A stretch of DNA of 20,998 nucleotides from Pararhizobium_B sp051960215 (GCA_051960215.1 JBQCEN010000339.1:1-20998); one strand, 5' to 3'; positions 1 through 7,834 are shown, counted from the stretch's first letter. Made by a program: numbers and translations. Notes: generated from the sequence alone by a model not told the origin.

Positions 1-182
1 TATCGAATGGGATGTTGGTCGCTTCACAGCGCCCCTGCCTCAACCCGGGCGGCGAACCACTCCAAGGAGATCGAGAACGGGATCGAGGACCGTTTTGCTC
101 GCTGTCTGGCGTTGTTCCAGATGCGGTAGATGCGGGTGGTAGGATCGTCCTTGACCCGGGCGTAGTAGCCCGACTGGGACAT
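1..182 (-). pseudogene. HNH-type homing endonuclease fragment, frameshifted, runs off left edge
   Basis: The ATG at 182 opens a 52-codon frame (MSQSGYYARVKDD..., then IYRIWNNARQRAKRSS, then SISLEWFAARVEAG) that stops at TGA 24-26. If one G is removed from the GGGG run at 32-35, the reading continues as G-R-C-E-A-T-N-I-P-F-D to the edge. That gives the pattern 'W..AR.RAK...I.F.IS.EW...R.E.G.C..T..PF', which I recognise from phage HNH endonucleases that often sit as free-standing homing genes. The frame is therefore probably broken by a one-base indel, either real or a sequencing error. The catalytic HNH region would lie left of the window. The ribosome site is weak, and an in-frame TAG lies just upstream of the ATG. 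It sits after the small terminase, where T7 has its spanins and then the large terminase. The family call rests on pattern memory, and the frameshift on the fit of the two frames. Confidence 0.5.
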
Positions 183-205
183 TGCCTAGGCGGCGCAGGA
201 AGGCC

Positions 206-269
206 GGCTGGAGCGCCTCGACAGCTCGGGGCTATCGTCTTGGGTCTGAGACCTCAGGCGCTCCCAGCC
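206..269 (-). terminator. Long inverted repeat between small terminase and HNH gene
   Basis: The arms at 206-218 (ggctggagcgcct) and 256-269 (aggcgctcccagcc) are complementary over 13 pairs with one bulged base. They enclose a 37-nt loop that itself contains a near-palindrome. The structure fills most of the non-coding gap 183-281. No U-tract follows, so it may be an RNA processing site or insertion-boundary structure rather than an intrinsic terminator. Confidence 0.45.
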
Positions 270-281
270 AGCCTCTGTGGC

Positions 282-557
282 TTAATGCCGGGGGTAGGCG
301 TCGTCCTGGTACTCCTCGCCGTTGAACGGGAGGCGGGACGCAATGTCGTTCACCACCGGGTTGGTTCCCGGGGCAATGTTGGTGCCGGTGTCCTTGAGAA
401 ACTGGCGGACGACGTTCAGGGTGGCCGCGTCCGGGGTGATCTTGACGATCTCACCTGTGGCCTTGTCCTCGACCGTCTTGCCGTTGACCACCGTGTCCCG
501 GAGGACCTCGGCGAAGGCGTCGAAGAGCGAGGCCATCGCCTTGCTGTCGGTCTTCAT
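282..557 (-). CDS. terS: Small terminase subunit (TerS, T7 gp18-like DNA packaging protein)
   Basis: This is a 91-aa protein. It would recognise the concatemeric genome and load the large terminase at the prohead portal. The core 'TPDAATLNVVRQFLKDTG' (residues 41-58) matches the 'AxLNVARQFLKDN' motif typical of small terminases of T7-like and phiKMV-like phages, preceded by an amphipathic N-terminal helix (SLFDAFAEVLRDTV). The C-terminus is acidic and ends in DDAYPRH. I chose the ATG at 557 because it overlaps the holin stop as ATGA; the frame stays open further upstream, but that part overlaps the holin gene and reads as low-quality sequence. An AAGG lies about 10 nt upstream. The gene follows the holin exactly as in T7 (17.5-18). 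The large terminase is expected further left, outside the window. Confidence 0.82.
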   Translation of the reverse strand: MKTDSKAMASLFDAFAEVLRDTVVNGKTVEDKATGEIVKITPDAATLNVVRQFLKDTGTNIAPGTNPVVNDIASRLPFNGEEYQDDAYPRH

Positions 558-760
558 CCCTTGCTGGCCTTCATCACGGAATAGAGCTTCGTGCCGATCT
601 GCACGGCGAGCCACAGCGCACCGAGAATGGGAGCCACGGTTGCCGCCATGTCGGAGGCGGACTGGAGGTAATGGAGCCACGCAGGGCTCGTCACCGCGCC
701 GATGGCGGCGGCGGTCGTGGTGTTCTCCACGAGGGGGTTTCCTATGTTGTCGGATGACAT
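554..760 (-). CDS. Holin (T7 gp17.5-like)
   Basis: This 68-aa inner-membrane protein probably permeabilises the cytoplasmic membrane to trigger lysis. Residues about 38-60 (MAATVAPILGALWLAVQIG) form one clear transmembrane segment, and a weaker hydrophobic stretch lies at about 16-29. The tail is basic (KLYSVMKASKG). The segment 'WLAVQIGTKLYSVMKASKG' resembles the end of T7 gp17.5 (VVQIGAKVVDKM, then a basic tail), and length and position between fibre genes and terS also match T7. The ATG at 760 overlaps the preceding stop as TGATG, and its own stop overlaps terS as ATGA. It lies some 15 kb away from the endolysin and spanins. With one sure TM segment it could be class III-like. I have not tested topology. 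Confidence 0.75.
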   Translation of the reverse strand: MSSDNIGNPLVENTTTAAAIGAVTSPAWLHYLQSASDMAATVAPILGALWLAVQIGTKLYSVMKASKG

Positions 761-1230
761 CAGAGCCCTGCTCCGTAGAGCCAGAGATCGTCGAATTGTT
801 CGGGCGGGAAGCCCATCTCAGAGGCCAGCATCACCACGAGGGGGTGCAGGCGCTCATATTTGGTCGCGAACTTCCACTCGATCATAGAGGCCTCGCGCTC
901 CTTCTCGTCGCCGATCGCGTTGATCTTGGCGACGATATCGGCGTCGGACAGCCCCAGGTCGAGCATCACGAGCCGAAGCTGTCGGGGGGAGAGGGCTGGG
1001 AAGTCCGCGCGGGCGGCATCTCCGGACAGCGGCACGAAATCCGCCACTGTTCCGGTGGCAAGGGCGGCGTCGAACATCGCCTTCCCAAGAACGACGCTGC
1101 CGTCTTCTATCGTCTCTCGATCGAGCGGGTTGGCGGTCCACTGCACCCACCCCATGACAGGGTGGTTGATCTCCATGTCCATCGCCGAACGATCCGCCGA
1201 GGAGTACCTGGCGTTCCTGAACTCGTACAT
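760..1230 (-). CDS. XkdW-like / tail-fibre-associated protein, probable fibre chaperone
   Basis: A 156-aa protein. Its N-terminal part (NARYSSADRSAMDMEINHP, then GWVQWTA) resembles phage proteins encoded next to tail fibres. The C-terminal half carries a recognisable phage pattern: 'LSPRQLRLVMLDLGL', then 'INAIGDEKEREASMIEWKFA', then 'ERLHPLVVMLASEMG' and 'FDDLW'. I know this pattern from XkdW-type and fibre-adjacent proteins of many phages. The role is not established; a fibre assembly or trimerisation helper is the inference from position directly after two fibre genes. The ATG at 1230 lies 8 nt after GAGG. The alternative GTG at 1233 is 5 nt after it. The start overlaps the fibre stop (TGATG), and the stop overlaps the holin start (TGATG). 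Confidence 0.6.
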   Translation of the reverse strand: MYEFRNARYSSADRSAMDMEINHPVMGWVQWTANPLDRETIEDGSVVLGKAMFDAALATGTVADFVPLSGDAARADFPALSPRQLRLVMLDLGLSDADIVAKINAIGDEKEREASMIEWKFATKYERLHPLVVMLASEMGFPPEQFDDLWLYGAGL

Positions 1231-2393
1231 CACGCCACCCTCATGAATAGGCCGATCCGGTCAGAGGAGCTCCCCATGTCACAGAGAGCCATCCACGTGC
1301 CGGCCGCGAACTGGTTGTTATCGTTCGTGCCAGAGCTGGGCTGGATCGAGCACCACTTGAGGTTCGAGCCTGCGATGTAGGCTCCGTGGTTGCAGTTGAC
1401 CGAACAGCGGAACAAGCCAAGGGAGCCGATTCCTGCGGCCCCAGCCCGGTAGGGGATGCCGGAGATGATGTTGCTGAGGTAGCCGCCCCACGCCGGCCCA
1501 TAGACATCGCCGTTCGTCTGAAGAAAGGCAGCGCTGTTTCCGACGTAGCAGTTGTCGCGAGCGGAGAGACTGCCGCCGTTCGCATGAACGCCGGTCCCAG
1601 CGTAGAGCTGGCCGCTGACCGTGACGGACTGGTCCGCGAGGTTGACCTGCAGAGGGACGACCGCTCCACCGCCTCGGTAGGAGCCGTAGACCCGCCACAC
1701 CTCAAGGCTCATGTCGATATAAGCAGCGGTCCCATGAGGATCGTCTAGGAACCGGATTTCGGGAGTATCCGATGCTCCGTTGTCTAGGATAATGCTGCCA
1801 GATACCGCGCCCCCGGCGGCGCTGAAGGGGGTGTAGCCCAACCTCGCAACGACGTCGGTATACCAGCCGCTGTCCCGGCCATCGAACAGGTCAGCGTCCA
1901 GCCCAGAGTTGGGCCCATCAACCGTCTTGATCTTCGCCAAGACGTCGGCGGCGCTATAGGAAGCGGCGTCCAGCTTCGTCGCTGGGTCGAAGTTCGCCGC
2001 CGTCCACGGCACAGAGTTGTTGATGTAGGCGAGGCCCGACACCAGATCGACCTGAAAGGGGCGGACGCCGTTCCACAGGCCGTACTGGTCCCCCGCCGCC
2101 GTAAGCAGAAGGTAGAGACCGCTGCCGTCGTTTCGCCAGAACGCACCGTAGTTGCCCTGCACCATCCGATAGCAGTTGGCGCTGGTGGACTGCAGCTCAC
2201 CAGATACCTTACCTCCGATCGACCTGATGTACCGGCCGTCGAGATTGTCCTGGGTGAGGTAGTCGAGGAGTGGCCCCGGCGGGCCTCGGTCTCCCCGAGG
2301 GCCCTGAGGCCCGGTTGCTCCGGGCGGGCCATCGAAGCCCACCACGGAGTTGGGGTCCTGCCCAAGATCGGCAGAACCGGTGTCGAACGCCAT
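1230..2393 (-). CDS. Tail fibre protein 2 (short collagen stretch plus beta-rich receptor-binding C-terminus)
   Basis: A 387-aa protein. Residues 22-41 are a short collagen-like Gly-X-Y run (GPPGATGPQGPRG...). A fibre attachment or repeat motif follows (LDGRYIRSIGGKVSG, 51-65), repeated in variant form near 172-200 (GRDSGWYTDVV, GGAVSGSI). The region between and after is Gly/Asn/Ser-rich beta structure (GNYGAFWRNDGSGLYL; SGQLYAGTGVHANGG) resembling the distal part of T7 gp17 and lambda-type side fibres. It ends in GTWMALCDMGSSSDRIGLF then MRVA, a tip motif shared with the neighbouring fibre. It lacks a T7 gp17 N-terminal tail-binding domain, so it probably binds the virion through fibre 1. 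The ATG at 2393 overlaps the fibre 1 stop by one base (TAATG). The role as distal adhesin is inferred. Confidence 0.8.
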   Translation of the reverse strand: MAFDTGSADLGQDPNSVVGFDGPPGATGPQGPRGDRGPPGPLLDYLTQDNLDGRYIRSIGGKVSGELQSTSANCYRMVQGNYGAFWRNDGSGLYLLLTAAGDQYGLWNGVRPFQVDLVSGLAYINNSVPWTAANFDPATKLDAASYSAADVLAKIKTVDGPNSGLDADLFDGRDSGWYTDVVARLGYTPFSAAGGAVSGSIILDNGASDTPEIRFLDDPHGTAAYIDMSLEVWRVYGSYRGGGAVVPLQVNLADQSVTVSGQLYAGTGVHANGGSLSARDNCYVGNSAAFLQTNGDVYGPAWGGYLSNIISGIPYRAGAAGIGSLGLFRCSVNCNHGAYIAGSNLKWCSIQPSSGTNDNNQFAAGTWMALCDMGSSSDRIGLFMRVA

Positions 2394-3886
2394 TAGGCCA
2401 CCCGTTGGATGAGGTTGTAGTAGACGCGCAGGATCGAGCCGTCCGAGTACGGGCTGTACTGGTCGGTGAAGGTTCCTCGGCAGCGCCACGTGCCCTGCAG
2501 ATTGACCGAGACAGGCGCGTTCAGAGGAAGGTTGCTTCCCTGGACGATCATCATGTGACCGACCGGGTAGACCGTCTCAGAGGCGGACGTGCCGGTGTAG
2601 ACCGCGAGGTTTCCGGCGGGACCCTGTGGGCCGGTAGCGCCTTGCGGTCCAGTCAGGCCCTGCGGGCCGGAGGGGCCCTGCGGCCCTTGAGGCCCCTGAG
2701 GTCCGGTGTCTCCCTTCTGACCCTGCGGCCCAGTCGGGCCAGCCGGGCCCTGAGAACCCTGAGGTCCGGTATCCCCCTTAGACGAGACGAGCCCCCAGTA
2801 GGTCGCATTGGTGGGGAGGCCGGTGTTGTCGCCGGTCGACACGAGGCGGACGTAGGAGCTGCCGCTATAGGTGACGACGTCTCCCTTGTCGTAGACGTTC
2901 GTCGAGGAGTAGAGACCCCGGTAGACGCCCCACGGCTTACCTTCGTCGCCCTTGTCGCCCTTCGGCCCCTGCGCGCCAACGACGCCCTGAGGGCCCTGCG
3001 TACCCTGTGGTCCCTGAGGACCTTCGGGACCCTGCGGGCCAACGACGCCCTGCGGGCCCCGGACGCCCTGAAGGCCCTGAGGGCCCTGTCCGAAGGCGAC
3101 ACCGTTGGACCAGTCCCCGGGCGCGGCTGAGAGCTTGAAGTAAATCTTCCCCTCGGTGAGGTCGAGGAACGAGAAGCCCTCGGCTTCGGCATCGTACTGG
3201 GGACGGGCTTCGGTCGGGCCGAGAGCCTCAGGCTCAAATGACGGGCCCAGATCACCGCGCGGGCCCTGAGGTCCCTCGGGACCCTGGATGCCGGGAATGC
3301 CCTGATCTCCCTGCGGCCCACGAATACCCTGCGGCCCCTGCGGCCCCACGATGCCCTGGGGCCCCTGATCTCCGGTCGGGCCCTTGTCGCCCTGCGGCCC
3401 CTTCGGCCCGGACGGCATGTTGTACTCTGTGTAGATCATGAAGCGGCCCTCGCCGTCGAAGCCCATGATCTTGTTGGCGCGGTCTTCGATCGACGGGATC
3501 ACGAGGTCGACCCGGCCGGCGTCACTCTCCGGGGCGATGATGCACGAGGTCGAGATGTAGACGGCGCGGTCGTAGGCCTCCTGCGCCACGTACATGGCCT
3601 GCAGCGCCTGTCGGTTGAGATCGACGGCCCGCAGCGAGGAGCCGTCCTTGATCGACACCAGCGGGCTATCAGCCGGGGTCTCGCGCTTGATCTGGACTTT
3701 CGTCCCTTCGACCGGTGCCGTCGCGAACTGGAGCGAGTAAGCGCCCATCCAGACGAAGTCGCCGTAGGAGACGCCGTCGATGTAGACCTTGACGTGATCC
3801 CTATCGAGATACGGGAAGTCGAAGGTGAAATCCTTGGAGGCTCCATCGCCGTCGTAGAAGACGAAGGAGAGAATGGGAGATGCCAT
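2393..3886 (-). CDS. Tail fibre protein 1 (T7 gp17 N-terminal domain with three collagen-like blocks)
   Basis: A 497-aa protein. Residues 1-150 are the T7 gp17 tail-attachment domain: 'DFTFDFPYLDRDHVKVYIDG' and 'DGSSLRAVDLNRQALQAMYV' align with T7 'DGSILRAYDLNVAQIQTMHV'. Three Gly-X-Y collagen-like blocks follow, at about 160-214, 267-317 and 370-425. They are split by a fibre motif (ARPQYDAEAEGFSFLD, with GKIYFK and GDWS; 215-266) and by a carbohydrate-binding-like insert (YDKGDVVTYSGSSYVRLVS; 318-369). The C-terminus (GTWRCRGTF, then LIQRVA) ends like fibre 2. It would bind the tail and present receptor-binding tips. The ATG at 3886 has AGGGA 5 nt upstream. The gene follows the gp16-like gene and is coupled to fibre 2 by TAATG. 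Confidence 0.88.
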   Translation of the reverse strand: MASPILSFVFYDGDGASKDFTFDFPYLDRDHVKVYIDGVSYGDFVWMGAYSLQFATAPVEGTKVQIKRETPADSPLVSIKDGSSLRAVDLNRQALQAMYVAQEAYDRAVYISTSCIIAPESDAGRVDLVIPSIEDRANKIMGFDGEGRFMIYTEYNMPSGPKGPQGDKGPTGDQGPQGIVGPQGPQGIRGPQGDQGIPGIQGPEGPQGPRGDLGPSFEPEALGPTEARPQYDAEAEGFSFLDLTEGKIYFKLSAAPGDWSNGVAFGQGPQGLQGVRGPQGVVGPQGPEGPQGPQGTQGPQGVVGAQGPKGDKGDEGKPWGVYRGLYSSTNVYDKGDVVTYSGSSYVRLVSTGDNTGLPTNATYWGLVSSKGDTGPQGSQGPAGPTGPQGQKGDTGPQGPQGPQGPSGPQGLTGPQGATGPQGPAGNLAVYTGTSASETVYPVGHMMIVQGSNLPLNAPVSVNLQGTWRCRGTFTDQYSPYSDGSILRVYYNLIQRVA

Positions 3887-3918
3887 TGATGTCCCTGTGG
3901 AAGGGTTGCATGAGTGGA

Positions 3919-3946
3919 GGAGAGAGGACGCACTGGTCCCCTCTCC
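3919..3946 (-). promoter_or_regulatory. Hairpin in the gp16-like/fibre intergenic gap
   Basis: On the minus strand, GGAGAGGGGAC (3946-3936) pairs with GTCCTCTCTCC (3929-3919): 11 pairs including one G-U, with a 6-nt loop. It lies 10 nt after the gp16-like stop and ahead of the fibre 1 ribosome site. No U-tract follows, so an RNA-stability or RNase III-type processing structure is more likely than an intrinsic terminator. Confidence 0.45.
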
Positions 3947-3955
3947 CGGTTCTGC

Positions 3956-6900
3956 TTAGTTGTCCTTCGGCGCGTAGAGCGGGAGGTCTCCGATCAGGGA
4001 GTTGATCCCAGCCGAGACTGGCAGGAAGTTCCCGTAGAGCATGATCCTCTGGACCTGACGCGCCTCTTGCTGAGACCATGGCCGGTCCTCGAACAGGCCG
4101 GCAAGCGCTCTGGTCGCCTGCGTCAGGTCGTCGATGCCGCCGGACGTCGGGTTTCCGAATATCATGTTCGAGGCCTGCCCCGTCGTCCTGGTGTGGGAGA
4201 ATAGCCCGTCAGCTCCGACCGTGAAGCGGCCGGTGTCGATGAGCATCGGGAGGATTGAGGAGTACCCGGCGCGAGCGAAGGCGGCGGTCCCGATGTTCTT
4301 CCATGTCAGGCGGTTGTCGAGCCACTGCTTCGCGTCGGAGCGGCCCACGGCCTGCAGCTTGGACTGCAGCACGTAGACGGCCCCGGCAACGGCCGTGGTC
4401 ATGATCGCCGCCATCGCTGCCTGTCGATCCCGGAAGTGCAGCGCCTTGAGTGTCTGCCGGCCATAGGCCCCGACCATAAAGGTGCGGAACTGCATCAGCA
4501 TCTTAGCGGCCGGGTTCGACATCCACTTCATCATGTTGCCGATGTCGTTCTTCTGGATGAGCTGCCGGCCGTAGCGGAAGACAGCTCGACGGAAAGCCTC
4601 AGCGGCCTCCTTGTCGTTCCACGCGTCGAAGTGGGCCCGAGCCACCTTCCGGCCTGTGATCAGGCTCGGGGTGTATTCGAAGTTCCCCTCCTCGTTGAAC
4701 ATCCTCATGATGCGGGAGGTCATGTCCTTGTCGAGACCGAGGTCAGCGAGGCGGGCTTCGCTCATGCCCTTGCCGCCCTTCGCCGCCATGTTGGCGAACT
4801 TCTGGACGATCGAGGCGGCCGTCCAGCGCTCGAGCAGGATGTTGGCCTGGGTCATCCCGGAGACCTCCGAGGTGACCCTGTTGGCCTTGTGCAGGAGGCT
4901 GTCAGCCTTGGCCCGCCACCCACGCCCTACCTCTTCGCGCAGGCCCGTGACCTCGTCGAACTGGTAGTCGGTAGGATGGCGAAGGCGCTCCGTCCCGACG
5001 TCGCCGAGCCACGCCTCAAGGTCCCGGCCGAGGCCAGACTTGAGAACAGTCTCCCCGTCTTCCGTCATGATGCGGCGCAGGGCCGGCACTTGGGAGAAAG
5101 CAGCCTTCACTCCGAGCGCACCAACGGTGACGCCTGCCTCGGCGACCTGAGCGAACCCTACTTGGTTCATGATCCGCGAGAAGTTGAACTTCCTGACGGA
5201 CCGCATCCACCAGCCGGCGTCGGTCTTCTCGACGTCTGACAGGGGGCGGCCCCGGATAGCGCTGTAGGCGAACTCGAGCCTTTGGACATCGGCGTCGACC
5301 TCGCGCTGAGTCATGTGGCCCTTGGAGACCTCGTCAGCACCGCGCTTGCGCACGATGTCGATGAGCTTGCCGAACTCTCCGTCGCTCGTGATCCCGTCTA
5401 CGAGCATATCTCCGGTGACCGGGTCCTTGAGGCGGAAGCGTGCCAGAGCGACGAGGCCTGCCATGTTGTCAGCGTACCGGGTGTAGGCGTAGGCCGCGTC
5501 CTTGACGATCAAGTCGTCGAGGCCGAGACCCTCCTCGTCCACGGTGCCGTCCTTACGAATGGGCCGGGAGAGGCGGTAGCTCTCGTCGAGAAGAATGCGC
5601 CGCTTGGCCCGAGCGTCCCGACCGCCGTCATCCTGAGCATGGATCGGCTTGCCATCCGCGTGGCTATTACCCCGGAAGGACCGGAGCAGCTCCTCGGCGT
5701 CAGCCTTGGACACCCCGTTGGACGTGAGCACCTCAACCAGCGACTGCATGTCCTCGGCTCCCAGAGCGCGGACGGCAACATCGTCTAGACCGTGTGCGCG
5801 GCTGATGATTGCCTTGGCGAAGCCCTTGGCGGTCCTCCGGAGAAGAGCTTCGTCTACGTCCGGGTTAGCCGAGCGCATCGCGCCGAAGACGAAGTCGTCG
5901 AGAGTGCCGTCAGCGTATTCCCTCGTGGCGAGGACAACGCGGTCGGGGTCCCAGAGGCGCATCATGTAGTGCGGATCGGGCCTGACCTCCTCGAAGCCCT
6001 TGACGGCTTGGCCGATGAGCCGCTCACGCACGAACGGGTTCCGGGCCATCTCCAGCATGTCCGCCTGCAGCTTCGCGATCTGATTGCCGAGGCGCACCAC
6101 GGCCTTGTGATAGTTCTGCTCCCGGGCGACCGAGCGATCTCGGATGTAGGTATCGACCTGTCGGTTGAACTCCAGCTCTGCCCGGGCCCGGCCGAGGACG
6201 CCACCGTTGTCGGCGAGGAACTCCTTGGCGGCCGGGTTGTAGAAGCGGTGGAAGGCCGAAACCCACTCGTCGCGGAACATGGCCCGTTCTTCGGACGCCG
6301 CAAAGGCGTTGATAGCGCCGCCGACCTTGCCGGTGCCGTCGTTGACGAGACCAGCGAGCAGCCGGGTGACCGGGTTCTTGGACTTGTCGAGCATGGCGAA
6401 GAGATCGCCACGGGCCCGGAGGAACGCGCTCTTCGGAGCATCCTCGTGCTGGACGAACTGGAACGCCTCGTCATTGAGGAACTCCCGCTCCGGAGCAGAT
6501 CGGGCAGCACCTGCAGAACCGGCCATGGCTATCCCGGGGAGGTCCACGCCCTCGTGCGCCGAGACCTCATTCTGCGCCATGCGCGTGGCGGCCGCCGATT
6601 CCGCGAGCGTGTGCTCGCTCTTGCCGAGGGTACCAGCCAAGCCGCCCAGGCCGAACCCGAAGACCGTGCCGTAGAGGAGGTCCATCTGGTCCCGGTGCGG
6701 ATTGACGGCGTAACTCACACCGGCCGAGGCGAGGCCACCGGCAGCGCCCCCGAAGGCGGTCTCCACGGCACGAGCCGTGCGGACGGCCCTGCGCCCGAAG
6801 GCTACCTCGGGAACGATCGTGGAGGCCGCAATGTCGGCACCGAGGGCGATCGGGTCAAGGATCGAGTTGGCCAGCCGGAGGAAGCCACCCGTCAGCCCGC

Positions 6901-7834
6901 CCTGGGCGAGCCGCTGTTGGCGCTCGAGATCAATCTGGGCCTTGCCGAGGTTCTCCTGATAGTTCGCCTCCGAGTGGCTCCCCTGCATCCAAGATGCGTA
7001 TTCCTGCGGATCGAGACCGCGCTCCTTCAGGTCGGCCGACAGCCTGTCCGTGGTCAGGGACCAGTTTGGATCGGGCTGGGTATCGGTCCCCTGCTGGAGG
7101 AGCCAAGGCAGCGTCTGCTCGACGCTGAAGGCGTCCTTTTCGAGCTGCCAGATGCCGGGAGCGGCGTCGGGCTGTTGGACGGCTGGGGCGGGGTCGGCCG
7201 GGATTTCGATGTTGGACGTGCCGAGGTTGCCCTCAGCTCGGGGGTCCGGGACGGTCTCGGCAGGAGCCGGGGTTGCTGCGTTGGCGAGAGGACCACGCGC
7301 TACCGGTCCGGGAGCCGCATCGACCACAGACTGAACCGGGTCCGAAGAGGCCGGGGTCCCAGCACCGGTCATGCCGTAGAGCTGACGCTGGTGATCGTTC
7401 AGGCCCCCTTCCCAGGAGCCCCCGGCCATGCCGAGACTGTGCGATCCCCCGAGGTCGAAGTGCATTAGGTCCATCGACCCATACTTGCCCCTGGGTCCGC
7501 CGAAGTACCCTCCCCAACGGAACGCCTGATCCAGCTCGGGATATAGCTCCTGCTGGGCCCTCCGAGCATCGTTGGCGAATGCCTGATAGGCGCTGAAGGT
7601 CTCAGGGGTCTGGTAGTTCGGCAGGGCCTTGCCGGTCTTCTTGTCGACGAGCCGGATGTCGGTCGCCTCTCCCTTGCCGTGAAATCGGGGGTCCCCCGGG
7701 CGGAAGCCGGAGTAGGCCTCAACGCGGTAGTCAGAGGTCTCGCTGGCCTTCTGGAGAATTTCGCGAAGGCGGGGGTCTACGTGTTCAACGCCTCGGGCGA
7801 CGTAGCTGCCTGTCGGGACGAAATTATCGGACAT
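3956..7834 (-). CDS. Internal virion protein, gp16-like ejection protein with N-terminal M15-type peptidase domain
   Basis: A 1292-aa protein, close to T7 gp16 (about 1318) and in the same place after the gp15-like gene and before the fibre. It should be ejected into the cell envelope to form the DNA conduit. Residues 1-130 are not the lytic transglycosylase of T7 gp16. They show LAS/M15 metallopeptidase signatures: 'SGFRPGDPRFHGKGEATDI' with zinc ligands H52 and D59 (HxxxxxxD), then 'MDLMHFDLG' with D122 and H125 (DxxHF, as in L-Ala-D-Glu endopeptidases such as T5 endolysin). A Pro/Ala-rich linker (about 160-225) follows, then Gly/Ala-rich hydrophobic stretches at about 320-404. Another (MAAIMTTAVAGAVYVL) lies towards the C-terminus and fits membrane insertion. 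The ATG at 7834 has GGAG 6 nt upstream. Role by homology; peptidase activity by motif. Confidence 0.85.
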   Translation of the reverse strand: MSDNFVPTGSYVARGVEHVDPRLREILQKASETSDYRVEAYSGFRPGDPRFHGKGEATDIRLVDKKTGKALPNYQTPETFSAYQAFANDARRAQQELYPELDQAFRWGGYFGGPRGKYGSMDLMHFDLGGSHSLGMAGGSWEGGLNDHQRQLYGMTGAGTPASSDPVQSVVDAAPGPVARGPLANAATPAPAETVPDPRAEGNLGTSNIEIPADPAPAVQQPDAAPGIWQLEKDAFSVEQTLPWLLQQGTDTQPDPNWSLTTDRLSADLKERGLDPQEYASWMQGSHSEANYQENLGKAQIDLERQQRLAQGGLTGGFLRLANSILDPIALGADIAASTIVPEVAFGRRAVRTARAVETAFGGAAGGLASAGVSYAVNPHRDQMDLLYGTVFGFGLGGLAGTLGKSEHTLAESAAATRMAQNEVSAHEGVDLPGIAMAGSAGAARSAPEREFLNDEAFQFVQHEDAPKSAFLRARGDLFAMLDKSKNPVTRLLAGLVNDGTGKVGGAINAFAASEERAMFRDEWVSAFHRFYNPAAKEFLADNGGVLGRARAELEFNRQVDTYIRDRSVAREQNYHKAVVRLGNQIAKLQADMLEMARNPFVRERLIGQAVKGFEEVRPDPHYMMRLWDPDRVVLATREYADGTLDDFVFGAMRSANPDVDEALLRRTAKGFAKAIISRAHGLDDVAVRALGAEDMQSLVEVLTSNGVSKADAEELLRSFRGNSHADGKPIHAQDDGGRDARAKRRILLDESYRLSRPIRKDGTVDEEGLGLDDLIVKDAAYAYTRYADNMAGLVALARFRLKDPVTGDMLVDGITSDGEFGKLIDIVRKRGADEVSKGHMTQREVDADVQRLEFAYSAIRGRPLSDVEKTDAGWWMRSVRKFNFSRIMNQVGFAQVAEAGVTVGALGVKAAFSQVPALRRIMTEDGETVLKSGLGRDLEAWLGDVGTERLRHPTDYQFDEVTGLREEVGRGWRAKADSLLHKANRVTSEVSGMTQANILLERWTAASIVQKFANMAAKGGKGMSEARLADLGLDKDMTSRIMRMFNEEGNFEYTPSLITGRKVARAHFDAWNDKEAAEAFRRAVFRYGRQLIQKNDIGNMMKWMSNPAAKMLMQFRTFMVGAYGRQTLKALHFRDRQAAMAAIMTTAVAGAVYVLQSKLQAVGRSDAKQWLDNRLTWKNIGTAAFARAGYSSILPMLIDTGRFTVGADGLFSHTRTTGQASNMIFGNPTSGGIDDLTQATRALAGLFEDRPWSQQEARQVQRIMLYGNFLPVSAGINSLIGDLPLYAPKDN

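Noticed and set aside
12..584. Plus-strand frame at the left edge
   Set aside because: It is antisense to the small terminase, the hairpin gap and the HNH-like fragment, and its sequence has no domain character.
2590..3420. Apparent tandem DNA repeat of CCCTGNGG-type units
   Set aside because: The repeat follows codons for Gly-X-Y with Pro and Gln in the fibre gene. It is coding collagen-like repeat rather than a non-coding repeat or CRISPR.
5792..7468. Long plus-strand open frame (558 codons) inside the gp16-like gene
   Set aside because: It is antisense to a well-supported gene, has no ribosome site or recognisable domain, and such frames are expected in G+C-rich DNA with third-position bias. 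The same applies to 11206-12429, 14454-15512, 8779-9375 and 9382-10248.
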